Under the pieces are notes generated by a model that saw only the letters and a list, made by a program, of their open reading frames with translations, was not told the origin of the DNA and ran no database searches. 64,000 bases of DNA from Syntrophaceae bacterium (lineage in GTDB: Bacteria > Desulfobacterota > BSN033 > UBA1163). A program made the translations under genes and the position numbers. Positions 1 to 8,606 of this stretch are shown here, one piece after another (position 1 is the first letter of the stretch; every line of letters begins with the position of its first letter). The DNA lies in the NCBI GenBank assembly GCA_013388635.1, contig JACAEX010000048.1, positions 26,999 to 90,998 of the forward strand, read 5' to 3'.

Positions 1-25
1 AATTCATCAAAAAGGAGGGAAAGGT

Positions 26-1906
26 ATGAAAGGCATATGGAACAAGGTGTTGAGAGTCGATTTGAGCAAGGGAACCTGTAAGGCCGAGAAGATCCCTGAT
101 AAGGTCTATGAATACTTCCTGGGCGGAGAGGGACTGGGCGCCTATTTCATGTGGAGGGAGAGCCCCAGAGGAACGCTTCCATTTGATCCGGCCAACTGTC
201 TGACTTTTGGCGCAGGCACACTAAACGGCATTCAACAGAGCGGAGCGGATAAATGGGGGACCACAGCGATTTCCCCTTCGATTTACATGAACGCCGGCTC
301 TGCGGCCACGGCCAGCTTCGGCCTCGAGATGAAGGCAGCAGGCTACGATGCCATCGTCGTCACAGGCCGGTCGGAAAAACCGGTCTATCTCGTTGTCGAT
401 GACGACAAGGCAGTGCTCAAGGATGCAAGCCATCTCTGGGGTAAGGACGCTTATGAGGTCGAGGATGCGATTCATGCTGCTGAGGGAGACAAATTTGAGG
501 TGGCCAGCATCGGTCAGGCTGCTGAACGTGGAGTCCGGTTTGCAAATATTCAGACCCGGAAAAAGTCTTACTGCGGCCGAAGTGGAATGGGTGCGGTCAT
601 GGGGTCGAAGCTCCTCAAGGCCATCGCTGTCCGGGGAACCCAGGAGGTGAAGTACCATGATTCTAAGGAGCTGGATAAACTGAATAAGGAGATCAACCGC
701 CGGCTCGCCATCATGGATTCACAAAAGCCCGAATGGCTCCAGATCAAGCGTGTCGGAACGGCCATGGCAACGGAGCTGTTCGCACCTCAAGGAAATTTAC
801 CGATCAGCAACTATCGCCTGGCCGATTGGCCTGAAGGGGTGAAGGCGTGGCATGCCTCCAACTATGCCAAGGAGCTCAATGCAAAGCCCTGGCCTTGCAA
901 ATACTGCGTGATCCAGTGCCACAATCTTTGTGAGGTCACAGAGGGACCCTATCAGTTCAAAGGCAAGGGACCGGAGTATGAATCCTTCGCCATGATGGGC
1001 TTCAATACGATGTGCGCTGATGTCAAGGCCATTGCCTATGCCTGCGAACTGGCAGACAAATATTCCATGGATACCATCTCTCTGGGCGTGGTCATCGCAT
1101 GGGCCATGGAATGTTATGAGAAGGGCGTGATTACAAAAAAGGATACTTACGGCCTTGATCTCAAATGGGGAAATAATGAGGCTGTGGTGGAGCTGACGAA
1201 GAAGATTGGTTTGCGCGAAGGAGGTCTTGCCTACCTCCTCGGCGAGGGATGTCAATATGCCGCGCAAAGGATCGGAAAAGGTTCAGAAGACTGGGCTGTC
1301 GCCATGAAAGGACAGGAGATCGCAGCCCACAACTGGCGGGCCCAGTATATTTCAGCCCTGAACTACTGTACGGGCGTCGCCTCCGGGCCGAACCACGAGC
1401 GAGGGAACTCCCAGCATATCTGGGTCGGCCACATCCGGCTGCCCGAATGGGGAATTGGAGAGGTGGAGAACGACGAGCGCTGGTCCTGGAAAAACGCTCC
1501 GGATCGGAATGCCAAGTTCCACGATTATTGCAATATCATCAATTCAGCTGGCCACTGCAAATTTCAGGAGTTCCGTGGATATACGCTCACAGACCTGACC
1601 AACACCCTGAACGCGGCCTGTGGATTGGGATGGAATCTCGACGATCTCCGGAAATGCGGGGAGCGGATCACCACCCTCCAGAAGATCCTGAACATCCGCT
1701 ACGGCTGGAAGAAGGAGGACGACTTTAAATACCCGAAACGATTCATGGAGCCGGTCAGCGAAGGCCCTGCAGCAGGAAAGGTCCCGGTCGGTCTGGATCA
1801 GGCGATCCTCGACTACTACAAGATCCGGGGATGGGATTCTGAGGGCAGGCCGACACCCGCGCTCCTCGAACGGCTGGGCATGGAAGAGTATGCAGAAAAT
1901 ATTTAG
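26..1906 (+). CDS. Tungsten-type aldehyde:ferredoxin oxidoreductase (AOR family)
   Basis: This 626-residue protein is a full-length AOR-family enzyme, which oxidises an aldehyde to the acid in the cytoplasm and passes electrons to ferredoxin. The pyranopterin-binding motif GRSGMGAVMGSKLLKAI is at about residues 184-200. The [4Fe-4S] ligands are C291, C294 and C298 (CKYCVIQC) plus a distal C511 in SAGHCKF. The KGPEYESF segment at about 314-321 is also typical. A strong AAGGAGGG ribosome site precedes the ATG. A hairpin terminator follows directly, so it is probably not cotranscribed with the next gene. Substrate cannot be told from sequence; metal (W rather than Mo) is inferred from family. 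Confidence 0.93.
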   Translation: MKGIWNKVLRVDLSKGTCKAEKIPDKVYEYFLGGEGLGAYFMWRESPRGTLPFDPANCLTFGAGTLNGIQQSGADKWGTTAISPSIYMNAGSAATASFGLEMKAAGYDAIVVTGRSEKPVYLVVDDDKAVLKDASHLWGKDAYEVEDAIHAAEGDKFEVASIGQAAERGVRFANIQTRKKSYCGRSGMGAVMGSKLLKAIAVRGTQEVKYHDSKELDKLNKEINRRLAIMDSQKPEWLQIKRVGTAMATELFAPQGNLPISNYRLADWPEGVKAWHASNYAKELNAKPWPCKYCVIQCHNLCEVTEGPYQFKGKGPEYESFAMMGFNTMCADVKAIAYACELADKYSMDTISLGVVIAWAMECYEKGVITKKDTYGLDLKWGNNEAVVELTKKIGLREGGLAYLLGEGCQYAAQRIGKGSEDWAVAMKGQEIAAHNWRAQYISALNYCTGVASGPNHERGNSQHIWVGHIRLPEWGIGEVENDERWSWKNAPDRNAKFHDYCNIINSAGHCKFQEFRGYTLTDLTNTLNAACGLGWNLDDLRKCGERITTLQKILNIRYGWKKEDDFKYPKRFMEPVSEGPAAGKVPVGLDQAILDYYKIRGWDSEGRPTPALLERLGMEEYAENI

Positions 1907-1912
1907 CCTGTT

Positions 1913-1943
1913 GGGGCCGCCTTTTCCGGCCCCTTTATTTTTT
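1913..1943 (+). terminator. Rho-independent terminator after AOR
   Basis: A GGGGCCG / CGGCCCC stem with a seven-base loop is followed by TTTATTTTTT. It begins seven bases after the AOR stop codon and separates AOR from the alcohol dehydrogenase gene. Confidence 0.85.
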
Positions 1944-1990
1944 CCTTCCCACTTGAGAGACTGTGTCATAAGGGGTAACTGGGGTCAAAG

Positions 1991-3226
1991 GTGAAAGAAG
2001 TCCAAAGAACCATGGCCAGGGCCGAAGAGATCTTGAAGGCCTGGAAGCCAACGAAGATCGATTTCGGTGAAGGGAGAGTTCGCCACGTCGGTCAGATAGC
2101 TAAGAGATATGCGGACAGAACCCTTGTTGTCATCGGAAGGGGTTCGATCAAAAAATCAGGGATCTTGCAAGAGGCCATCCAGTCCCTTGAAGGGAGCGGG
2201 ATCACCTACAAAATCGTTGAAGGGGTTGAGCCGAACCCGAGCAAGGAAACGGTCTATCGGATCACCTATCATCTTTTAGCTGGAAATTTCAATTGTGTCA
2301 CTGCCATCGGAGGCGGATCGGTCATTGATGCAGCCAAGGCCGCAGGTATCTTGGGAACGACCAGAGAAGGGGAGATCGACGACTACTTTGGCGTCGGCAT
2401 GGTCTCCAAAAAGGTGAAGCGGATCATGAACCTGATCGCCGTGCCCACCACAAGCGGCACAGGAAGCGAGCTGACAAAATTTTCGGTCATTACCGACGCC
2501 AGCCTTCACGTCAAAAAGTTGATCTTTGACATGGCCATCGTCCCTGCTGAGGCCATCGTGGACCCTGAGCTCACCTATTCCTGTGGCAACCGGGTCTCCC
2601 TGATCACCGGTTTGGATACATTGACCCACCTGATCGAGGGCTATTTCAACAATGTCGACGAGGGAGCGGATCCAGAGGCCAACCAAAGAGCCCTCATCGG
2701 GATGAAACTCGTCTTCGAAGGTCTGCCCAGAGTTCTCCAGAACGGCCAGGACCGTGAAGCCAGAAGGATGATGTCTCTCGCAAGCACTCTGGGCGGATCG
2801 GTCCTCTTCTATAAACAGGCTGGCCTGCCCCACCTCAACTCCTTTAGCTGGTCCAATGTCATGGACCATGGAGAGGCGGTTGCGGTCATGCTGCCCTATT
2901 ACTCGGCCTACTATGCCCCGACCATCCCGGAGAAGATGAAGAAGGTGGGAGAGCTGATGTCCGTTTCAGAATCAAAGGACATCAGGGAGGCCTTTGTTCA
3001 AGGATTATTTGAATTCTATAGGAAAATTCATTTTCCTCTGACCTTGAAGGAGTTCAACGGTTTCTCGGAGGATTTGATTGAGAAAGCGGTCAAGGATGCC
3101 TCTCAGAACAGGATGAAGCTCGAGGCCTCGCCCAGGCCCGTTCCACCTGAGAGAAGCGATGAGATCCTTCGCACCATCATGGAAGGGGCCTATCACGGAA
3201 CTATCGAAAAGATCATGAATCTTTAG
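1991..3226 (+). CDS. Iron-containing alcohol dehydrogenase family protein
   Basis: A 411-residue group III alcohol dehydrogenase. The NAD(P)-binding GGGSVIDAAK motif is at residues 107-116 and PTTSGTGSE at 152-160. Candidate metal ligands are D209, H213, H281 and H293 (DTLTH, GLPH, MDHG). The segment between the last two histidines is two residues shorter than in FucO, and the usual intermediate histidine is Phe. The frame opens with GTG at 1991; an ATG at 2012 (MARAEEIL) is an equally possible start, and neither has a strong ribosome site. It probably begins the operon that continues with the VOC and ligase genes. Interconversion of an alcohol and an aldehyde or ketone is expected; the substrate is unknown. 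Confidence 0.88.
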   Translation: MKEVQRTMARAEEILKAWKPTKIDFGEGRVRHVGQIAKRYADRTLVVIGRGSIKKSGILQEAIQSLEGSGITYKIVEGVEPNPSKETVYRITYHLLAGNFNCVTAIGGGSVIDAAKAAGILGTTREGEIDDYFGVGMVSKKVKRIMNLIAVPTTSGTGSELTKFSVITDASLHVKKLIFDMAIVPAEAIVDPELTYSCGNRVSLITGLDTLTHLIEGYFNNVDEGADPEANQRALIGMKLVFEGLPRVLQNGQDREARRMMSLASTLGGSVLFYKQAGLPHLNSFSWSNVMDHGEAVAVMLPYYSAYYAPTIPEKMKKVGELMSVSESKDIREAFVQGLFEFYRKIHFPLTLKEFNGFSEDLIEKAVKDASQNRMKLEASPRPVPPERSDEILRTIMEGAYHGTIEKIMNL

Positions 3227-3260
3227 GATATGAGAGAACAAGTGAATCCGGAGGAGAACG

Positions 3261-3659
3261 ATGATCAAGGGAGTGGGACATATCGGGATTGCGGTGTCCA
3301 ATATTGAAGAGATCTTATCCAGCCTCTCAAAGATTCTCGGTATTTCCCCGCCTCCCATTCGAGACGTTCCCGAAAGAAAACTGAAGGTCTCCGTGGTCAG
3401 TATCGGAGGCATGGGCCTAGAGATCATCGAGGATTACAGCGGAGAGGGCCAATTTGCAAAGTTCGTGAGAGAGAGGGGAAACGCGATTCACCACATCTGT
3501 CTTCTGACCGACCAGATCGAAGCCGACATCGAACTCCTGAAGTCCAGGGGGATCGAGATGGCTGATCCAAAGCCGAAGATCGGAGTTAGGGGAAAGAAGA
3601 TCGCCTTCGCCGCACCCAGTGCACTGAACGGGATCACCCTTGAACTATCCGAGCCCTGA
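3261..3659 (+). CDS. VOC (glyoxalase/methylmalonyl-CoA epimerase-like) protein
   Basis: A 132-residue vicinal-oxygen-chelate protein made of two beta-alpha-beta-beta-beta units, close in length to methylmalonyl-CoA epimerase. Likely metal ligands are H7 in GHIGIAV, the histidine of AIHHICL at about 76, and the glutamate of the C-terminal GITLELSE. A GGAGGAG ribosome site precedes ATG 3261. It lies 34 bases after the alcohol dehydrogenase and just before an acyl-activating enzyme, so epimerase or glyoxalase-like action on an acyl thioester in the same pathway is a reasonable inference. It is not proven to be methylmalonyl-CoA epimerase. Confidence 0.85.
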   Translation: MIKGVGHIGIAVSNIEEILSSLSKILGISPPPIRDVPERKLKVSVVSIGGMGLEIIEDYSGEGQFAKFVRERGNAIHHICLLTDQIEADIELLKSRGIEMADPKPKIGVRGKKIAFAAPSALNGITLELSEP

Positions 3660-3704
3660 CAAAGCCCCTCTCCATTCGGCCGGGGCTTCAAGGCGACCTG
3701 AGAG

Positions 3705-5189
3705 ATGTTGGGCCCTTGCTTCTGGCTCTTTCAAACCGCATCCAGATCACCCGGAAAGGAAGCCATCTTCGATGAGGAACTATCCCTCTCGTTTGAAGGT
3801 TTATACCGGAGCGCCATCGGGGTGGCAAAATGGCTGAACAGGGAGGGAGAGTCAGGACAACGGGTGATGATCGCCATGCCTTCCGGCGTGGTCAGTGCAG
3901 TCCTCTATTTCGGGTCCATCCTTGCAGGTCAGGTGGCTGCACCGGTTGATCCCTCTCTCAGGCCTGAGCAGCTCGACCTGATCAGGAAAGAGATCGACCC
4001 TCATTGGGTGTTTGGAACTTCCGAGTTGAAGAGGGTCTGGAATGATTCAAAATTCTTCCCGGTTGATCGCTATCAGGACCTCTCCCGATTGATCTCAGGC
4101 TCTCAAACCTTCAAGGATATCAATCTTCCTGACGAGGATCCCTCAAGGCTTGTCAATATCGTCTATACTTCGGGGACCACAGGCCAGCCAAAGGGTGTGA
4201 TGCTCAGCGCAGGAAATCTCGAGGCAGTGATCCGGGGGATTGTAAAAGCCCTTGCCATCGATGAGGAGGCAAGAATCTTCACAGCCCTTCCCTTCTCGCA
4301 TACCTACGGATTATCCCAGCTCTGGCTCATGGCAAAAACAGGGGCCTCGGTCGGGGTGGTCCCGGATATTACAAACATGGCCACGATTAAGACAATCCTG
4401 CTCGAACGCAAGATCAATACGATCGCAGGCGTTCCCTACCACTTTGCCCTGATCACTCGTCGGGGAGATAAGGAAAGCTCGGGATCGATCAGACTGGTGA
4501 CGATTGCCGGAGAAGGCCCTTCAAAACCCCTTCTGGAGAGAGTGAAAACTTCCTTTCCCAATGCTCGCATCCATATCATGTATGGATTGACAGAAGCCAG
4601 CACCCGTCTGACCACCCTTCCCTCGGAGGATCTTGATCGGAAAGAGAACTCGATCGGTCTGCCGATTGAGGGAGTGGAGCTGAAGATCGTCGATGAGGAA
4701 GGAAGAGAGCTCGGTCCTGACCAGCCGGGCGAGTTGATTGCCCGGGGAGAAAATATTACTCCTGGATACTGGAGGGATGAGGCCCTGACCCGAAAGACGA
4801 TCATCAACGGGTGGCTTCGCACCGGTGATATCGTTAAAAAGGATGAGGAAGGGTACTACTACCATCTTGGCCGAAAGGATCTCATTTTCAAATCCGGGGG
4901 AGAAAAGATCATTCCGGATGTCATTGAAAGGGCGATCCGAGAGATCGAGGGCGTCCGGGATGCCGCAGTCTTTGGGAGAGAGGATCCCTACCTGGGAAAT
5001 AGGATCTGTGCAGCAGTGGTTAGGAAAAGAGGTTCAGACCTGACACCTAACGAGATCATATCGGCCTGCGGGAAGAAGCTGAACCGGCTGTGGGTTCCTC
5101 ATGAGGTGATCTTTATAAAGGAGATACCCAGGACCCCGAGTGGCAAGACCCAATATGACGTACTTAAGAAACAGGTTATCAGCGACTGA
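3705..5189 (+). CDS. AMP-dependent acyl-CoA/acyl-ACP synthetase
   Basis: A 494-residue ANL-superfamily adenylating enzyme. The P-loop-like A3 motif VYTSGTTGQPKGVML is at residues 153-167, a YGLTEAS motif follows in the middle, GWLRTGDIV marks A7, and the catalytic lysine is in the C-terminal PRTPSGKTQYD. It activates a carboxylic acid as the acyl-AMP and transfers it to CoA or a carrier protein. An acyl-carrier-like protein is encoded 110 bases downstream, so ACP may be the acceptor (inference). The ribosome site of ATG 3705 is weak. The substrate is unknown. Confidence 0.9.
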   Translation: MLGPCFWLFQTASRSPGKEAIFDEELSLSFEGLYRSAIGVAKWLNREGESGQRVMIAMPSGVVSAVLYFGSILAGQVAAPVDPSLRPEQLDLIRKEIDPHWVFGTSELKRVWNDSKFFPVDRYQDLSRLISGSQTFKDINLPDEDPSRLVNIVYTSGTTGQPKGVMLSAGNLEAVIRGIVKALAIDEEARIFTALPFSHTYGLSQLWLMAKTGASVGVVPDITNMATIKTILLERKINTIAGVPYHFALITRRGDKESSGSIRLVTIAGEGPSKPLLERVKTSFPNARIHIMYGLTEASTRLTTLPSEDLDRKENSIGLPIEGVELKIVDEEGRELGPDQPGELIARGENITPGYWRDEALTRKTIINGWLRTGDIVKKDEEGYYYHLGRKDLIFKSGGEKIIPDVIERAIREIEGVRDAAVFGREDPYLGNRICAAVVRKRGSDLTPNEIISACGKKLNRLWVPHEVIFIKEIPRTPSGKTQYDVLKKQVISD

Positions 5190-5241
5190 GTGATCAGCCG
5201 CTAACAATGAAAATTTAACAGGTTACGGACACGTGGTAGAC

Positions 5242-5263
5242 TTGCCTGCCGGTAGGCAGGTAC
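5242..5263. repeat. Short palindromic intergenic repeat
   Basis: CCTGCC-GGTA-GGCAGG forms a perfect six-pair hairpin with a tetraloop. The arms extend by a G-T and a T-A pair. It lies between the ligase and carrier-protein genes and resembles dispersed palindromes common in many anaerobe genomes. It could also act as a stem-loop in the transcript, but no U-tract follows. Confidence 0.5.
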
Positions 5264-5299
5264 ACGGACGCTATATTTTCTTTAGGAAGAGCAGAAAGA

Positions 5300-5581
5300 A
5301 TGGAAGAAAAGGTAAAGCAATTGATTCTCGAGAATTTCCCGTCTGTCCCACACCATCTCGAAAATACGCAACTCCTCCGGGAAAATGGCTTCACATCCCT
5401 GATGTTTGTGGAGCTGATCCTCCTTCTCGAAAAGGAGTTTGGCATTGAGGTCCTGGATGAAGAGATCGGCCCGGGACGCTTCAGCACGGTTGCGCGAATC
5501 GCTGAGTACGTCCAGTGCAAACTCGAAGGAAGACCGGTTCCGCCATTGCCTGTTTGTGAAGAATGCCGGTCGCATGGATGA
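5300..5581 (+). CDS. Acyl carrier protein-like protein
   Basis: A 93-residue protein with the helical pattern of acyl/peptidyl carrier proteins. The segment NGFTSLMFVELILLLEKEFG at about residues 29-48 matches the phosphopantetheine region, with Ser32 as the predicted attachment site. The usual Asp before that Ser (DSL) is Thr here (TSL). A tail after residue 75 carries CEEC and ends in Gly. The neighbours are an acyl-AMP ligase and a ThiF/MoeB-like E1 enzyme, which suggests a dedicated carrier for one acyl group. The C-terminal Gly next to an E1-like gene is unusual. The function is inferred from fold and context only. Confidence 0.78.
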   Translation: MEEKVKQLILENFPSVPHHLENTQLLRENGFTSLMFVELILLLEKEFGIEVLDEEIGPGRFSTVARIAEYVQCKLEGRPVPPLPVCEECRSHG

Positions 5582-5591
5582 GTTAGACCTA

Positions 5592-5640
5592 ATCCGATCG
5601 ATTCAGCATCCCTGTGGGAGAACAGGAATGCCCTAAAGTC
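5592..5640. repeat. Imperfect palindrome related to the dispersed GCATCCCTG repeat
   Basis: GCATCCCTGT and ACAGGAATGC form an imperfect inverted repeat, followed by AAAGTCTTTTAGAA. The words CAGCATCCCTG and TTTTAGAA also occur in the two better-matched copies at 5742-5808 and 14488-14551, so this appears to be a diverged or rearranged member. Confidence 0.4.
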
Positions 5641-5741
5641 TTTTAGAATGCGACTTTCTTTCTTAAGTGGGGTCAACACCCTTTTATTGAAGCAAACGGG
5701 TGTTTGGTTAATCAGCTCTGAAATCTGGTTCGGCATTAAAA

Positions 5742-5808
5742 GGTGGTCGCTCTAAAAGCCTTCTCAGCATCCCTGCTCTCTCGTGGTAATTATGAGAATC
5801 GTTCAATT
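5742..5808 (+). repeat. Dispersed intergenic repeat, copy 1
   Basis: This stretch of about 65 bases, from the TCTAAAAG word through CAGCATCCCTGCTCTC to GAGAATCGTTCA, matches the reverse complement of 14488-14551 with scattered substitutions. It lies in the 253-base gap before the ThiF-like gene. No reading frame is conserved, so it is probably a non-coding repeat element. Confidence 0.6.
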
Positions 5809-5834
5809 CGCGTGAGAAATTTCTGGAGCGAAGA

Positions 5835-6707
5835 ATGAGCCAGGAGCCTCAGCCCCTCAGTCCGGATGAAAAGGAGCGCTACCTCCGCCAGCTGGCCATG
5901 GCCGATTGGTCTGAAGAGGATCAGCTCAAACTCAAGGGCCTCCACATCACCGTGATGGGTATCGGAGGGGCTGCCTCCTCAATCATCAATAACCTCCTTC
6001 TTCTGGGCGTGGGAAGGATCGAGGCGATCGATCAGGATACGGTGGAATTATCCAACTTGAACCGCCAGTTCATCCACAATGTGGACCGGATTGGGATGAG
6101 CAAGGCAGAGTCTTTGAAGATCTACGCCCAGAAGCTCAACCCCCATGTGGAGGTCATTGCCAAAGAGATGAGGGTCGATGAAGGCACGATCGAGAAGGCG
6201 GTCGATCCCAAAACAGACCTGATCATCGACACCTTTGACAAATGGGCTTTCCGCTCCATTGTGAACCGATTTGCAGTCGGGCACAGGATTCCCTACCTGA
6301 TGGCCGGCGTTGTTTCCAACTGTTTCTATACCGCCCTTCTCCATTCTCCTCGCACCCCGTGCCTCAACTGTCTGATCGGTCGATTTCAAAGCCCCTCTGT
6401 TTTAGGCACCTTTCAGTCAGCGACCTTTGGCATCAATATTCTTCCGATAGCTGCTATGGGTGCCTTCTCCGTGGCCGAGCTGATCAAATACCTCAAGACC
6501 CGGGAGGTCACCAATCAATTCTATTTCGGCTCGCTCTACGCCACAAAACAGGACATCCGTTTCTTCTCGCTCTTCTTAAGTAAACATTTTAGAAAGATCT
6601 CAGAAGAACAGGGCATCCAGTGGGGTCCGGTCTGGGACCAAGAAGGCATCATAAGATTGAAATTGTCACGCGACCCTTCTTGCCGGGTGTGCGGTCGCAT
6701 CTCTTAG
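5835..6707 (+). CDS. ThiF/MoeB/HesA-family E1-like adenylating enzyme
   Basis: A 290-residue E1-like protein. The nucleotide-binding GIGGAASS lies at about residues 42-49 and LSNLNRQFIHN, with the conserved Arg, at about 73-83. A zinc site is formed by two CxxC pairs: CLNC at about 179-182 and CRVC at the C-terminus. Such enzymes adenylate the C-terminal glycine of MoaD/ThiS-like proteins or other carboxylates. No MoaD/ThiS gene is visible here. The nearest small protein is the ACP-like one upstream, which ends in Gly. The enzyme might serve molybdopterin synthesis for the AORs or a separate pathway; the sequence does not decide this. Confidence 0.88.
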   Translation: MSQEPQPLSPDEKERYLRQLAMADWSEEDQLKLKGLHITVMGIGGAASSIINNLLLLGVGRIEAIDQDTVELSNLNRQFIHNVDRIGMSKAESLKIYAQKLNPHVEVIAKEMRVDEGTIEKAVDPKTDLIIDTFDKWAFRSIVNRFAVGHRIPYLMAGVVSNCFYTALLHSPRTPCLNCLIGRFQSPSVLGTFQSATFGINILPIAAMGAFSVAELIKYLKTREVTNQFYFGSLYATKQDIRFFSLFLSKHFRKISEEQGIQWGPVWDQEGIIRLKLSRDPSCRVCGRIS

Positions 6708-6738
6708 GACATCCTTTCAGAATATGAGGAGGTCTCCG

Positions 6739-7389
6739 ATGGATCTGACCAAGGCAATTCTTGAAAGAAGAAGCATCCGGGCTTTCAGACCCGATCCAAT
6801 TCCCAGAGAGAAGATTGAAGAGATACTAAGGCTATCGATCCGTGCTCCTTCCGGGATCAACCTTCAGCCCTGGGAGTTTGTGATCGTGACCGGAGAGGAG
6901 AAAGAGAGGCTGAGTCGAACATTGATAAAGGCCTATCGTGAAAAAAAGATATCCTGCGGCCCTGATGCTGTGAGGCCATTGCCCAAGACATTCGGGAAAA
7001 GAGGCGCCAAAACCCTTGAGGGGATGAGGCCCTTTTTTGAAGAGATGAAGGTCAGCCCCGAGCAGTATATCAACGAAGGGAGCTGTCAATTTTACGGAGC
7101 TCCTGTGGTGATCCTGATCTGCCTTGATGATGCCTTTTCAAAAAGCCGACTGCTGGACATCGGTGCACTCTTAGGATATCTCGTCTTAGCTGCCCATGAA
7201 TCTGGATTGGGGACCTGCCCGATCGGCCTGATCACGGCCTATGAAGAAGAGATCAAAGACCTGCTCAACATCCCGGATAATAAGAGGGTGGTGATTGGAC
7301 TGGCCTTAGGTCATCCTGATTGGGAAAGCCCGATCAACCGCTTCAAGTCTGACAGAGAGGATCTTGATAATATGGTCAGATGGGTTTGA
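6739..7389 (+). CDS. Nitroreductase-family flavoprotein
   Basis: A 216-residue FMN-dependent nitroreductase-fold protein. The N-terminal ERRSIRAF and the RAPSGINLQPWEFVIV segment are the flavin-binding signature, and the GLGTCPIGL region lies in the second half. ATG 6739 is chosen because GAGGAGG ends six bases before it; the upstream ATG at 6724 lacks a site. It follows the E1-like gene by 31 bases and probably ends the operon. It likely catalyses an FMN/NAD(P)H redox step on an unknown substrate. Confidence 0.88.
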   Translation: MDLTKAILERRSIRAFRPDPIPREKIEEILRLSIRAPSGINLQPWEFVIVTGEEKERLSRTLIKAYREKKISCGPDAVRPLPKTFGKRGAKTLEGMRPFFEEMKVSPEQYINEGSCQFYGAPVVILICLDDAFSKSRLLDIGALLGYLVLAAHESGLGTCPIGLITAYEEEIKDLLNIPDNKRVVIGLALGHPDWESPINRFKSDREDLDNMVRWV

Positions 7390-7573
7390 ACGAGCGGTAC
7401 CTGGACATCTCCCAGATGACACAGCGGGTTCTGAACTCACAGTAAAGCTTTGGATCAAGGCACTCACAGCAGTCACCGAGGTTCAGGCATTCACAGCATT
7501 CCTGGCAGAAGCCGGCCTTATGTTTGTAACAGATCCCAATCGCTTCCCGATCCGGGTGGTTTCTGCATTTCAT
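7376..7573 (-). CDS. Small cysteine-rich zinc-binding (B-box-like) protein
   Basis: A 65-residue protein starting MKCRNHPDREAIGICYKHKA and continuing with CQECCECLNLGDCCECL. The CxxHP...C...C..C spacing resembles bacterial B-box-type zinc-binding N-termini, but it lacks the membrane segments many of those carry. Its ATG overlaps the TGA of the Smr gene (ATGA), so translation is probably coupled. Its 3' end overlaps the convergent nitroreductase gene by 14 bases. The role is unknown. Confidence 0.7.
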   Translation of the reverse strand: MKCRNHPDREAIGICYKHKAGFCQECCECLNLGDCCECLDPKLYCEFRTRCVIWEMSRYRSFKPI

Positions 7574-8286
7574 CGCTTTTCGACTTCAACTCGCATCTTC
7601 TTGAACCGTTTTGAAACAGGACGTTCCCGGAGCAGGATATAGGTCGCTCCTGCACCTCCGTCACAGGGCCTTGCGCTTGAATAGGCAACGACCCACTTGC
7701 GCCATGTCCCGTGGGTCAGCCAGTCGATCACCTTCTTCTTCAGAACCGGCTCGGAAGGCGAAGAACGACCCCGACCATGGATTACCAAGACCCCCCTCTT
7801 CCCATTGGTCACAGCCCACCTCAGGAACTCTTCAAAAATTTCCTTTGCATCGTCAACCCGCAGACCATGAAGATCGATATGGGCCTGGATAGAGTATTCT
7901 CCTTGGTGGAGACGCCTTGCCACCGATGGATGGACATGGTAGCCTGTGCCTTCAACGTATTCCGGTGTTTCAGAAATATCAAAACCCTTTCCGTGCCTCA
8001 CAAGGTCTATCAGCCTCCTCAATGCCTCAGCATCCTCTCTATTCTCCTGGCTCCAGGGTCGTTCGGTCCGGCAGATTCTTCTCACACGTTTATCCTTCGA
8101 TATACGTCTCACGCCCTCCATCGCCTTCCTGAAAAGTTCTTCCGGAGATTGAGAGTCCTGTTGGTTGCGGTCTTCCTCGCGAGAATCATGCCGCTCAGGT
8201 AAAGAGAGGAAGCCCTTTTCGAGCAAGGCCTTCAGATCCTCGAAAGAGGTCAAGAGCAGGGAAGGTTTTTGGGATTCCACTGTCAA
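7570..8286 (-). CDS. Smr-domain protein (possible nuclease)
   Basis: A 238-residue protein with a charged N-terminal half and a C-terminal Smr domain (about residues 135-225). HIDLHGLRVDDAKEIFEEFL and VIHGRGRSS are the two Smr signatures and CDGGAGATYILL closes the fold. Smr domains of the MutS2/SmrA/SmrB type bind or cut nucleic acid. The first codon at 8286 is TTG; GTG at 8280 is an alternative. It is coupled to the small cysteine-rich gene downstream. Confidence 0.85.
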   Translation of the reverse strand: MTVESQKPSLLLTSFEDLKALLEKGFLSLPERHDSREEDRNQQDSQSPEELFRKAMEGVRRISKDKRVRRICRTERPWSQENREDAEALRRLIDLVRHGKGFDISETPEYVEGTGYHVHPSVARRLHQGEYSIQAHIDLHGLRVDDAKEIFEEFLRWAVTNGKRGVLVIHGRGRSSPSEPVLKKKVIDWLTHGTWRKWVVAYSSARPCDGGAGATYILLRERPVSKRFKKMRVEVEKR

Positions 8287-8491
8287 CCTGCCATACCAGA
8301 ACAGACAATTCTAATAGAACAATATTTTAAACGAAAAAAAGAGAAATGTTAAGCTATGTGCATACCAGCAAGCGCAAAAATTTATTACGGGGTGACAATT
8401 AGCGGCCCCGGCGAAACACCTCCTTGCACCACATTCCAGAATATAATTAAAATCTCTTTAAATTTCGCAAGATTAAAACCGAGAAGCCATA

Positions 8492-8507
8492 AGGCATACA
8501 ATTTGCT
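8492..8507 (+). promoter_or_regulatory. Sigma-54 promoter upstream of the PilZ gene
   Basis: AGGCATACAATTTGCT has GG and GC separated exactly as in the -24/-12 consensus (TGGCAYR-N4-TTGCW), with only the first T changed. Transcription would start near 8518, about 90 bases before the PilZ start. The rest of the 320-base gap 8287-8606 shows no gene. Confidence 0.7.
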
Positions 8508-8606
8508 TAACTAAACGTCCGAGCCTGTTACAGCCCGCTTCCGAACCCAGGAAACGTCTATCCGGCCGCATCTCACTACCTGCGGGTGGGACCAGAGGGA
8601 GAAACC

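Noticed and set aside
5233-5448. 71-codon frame containing LPAGRQVHGR before the carrier gene
   Set aside because: The peptide comes from a palindromic repeat and overlaps the carrier-protein gene in another frame.
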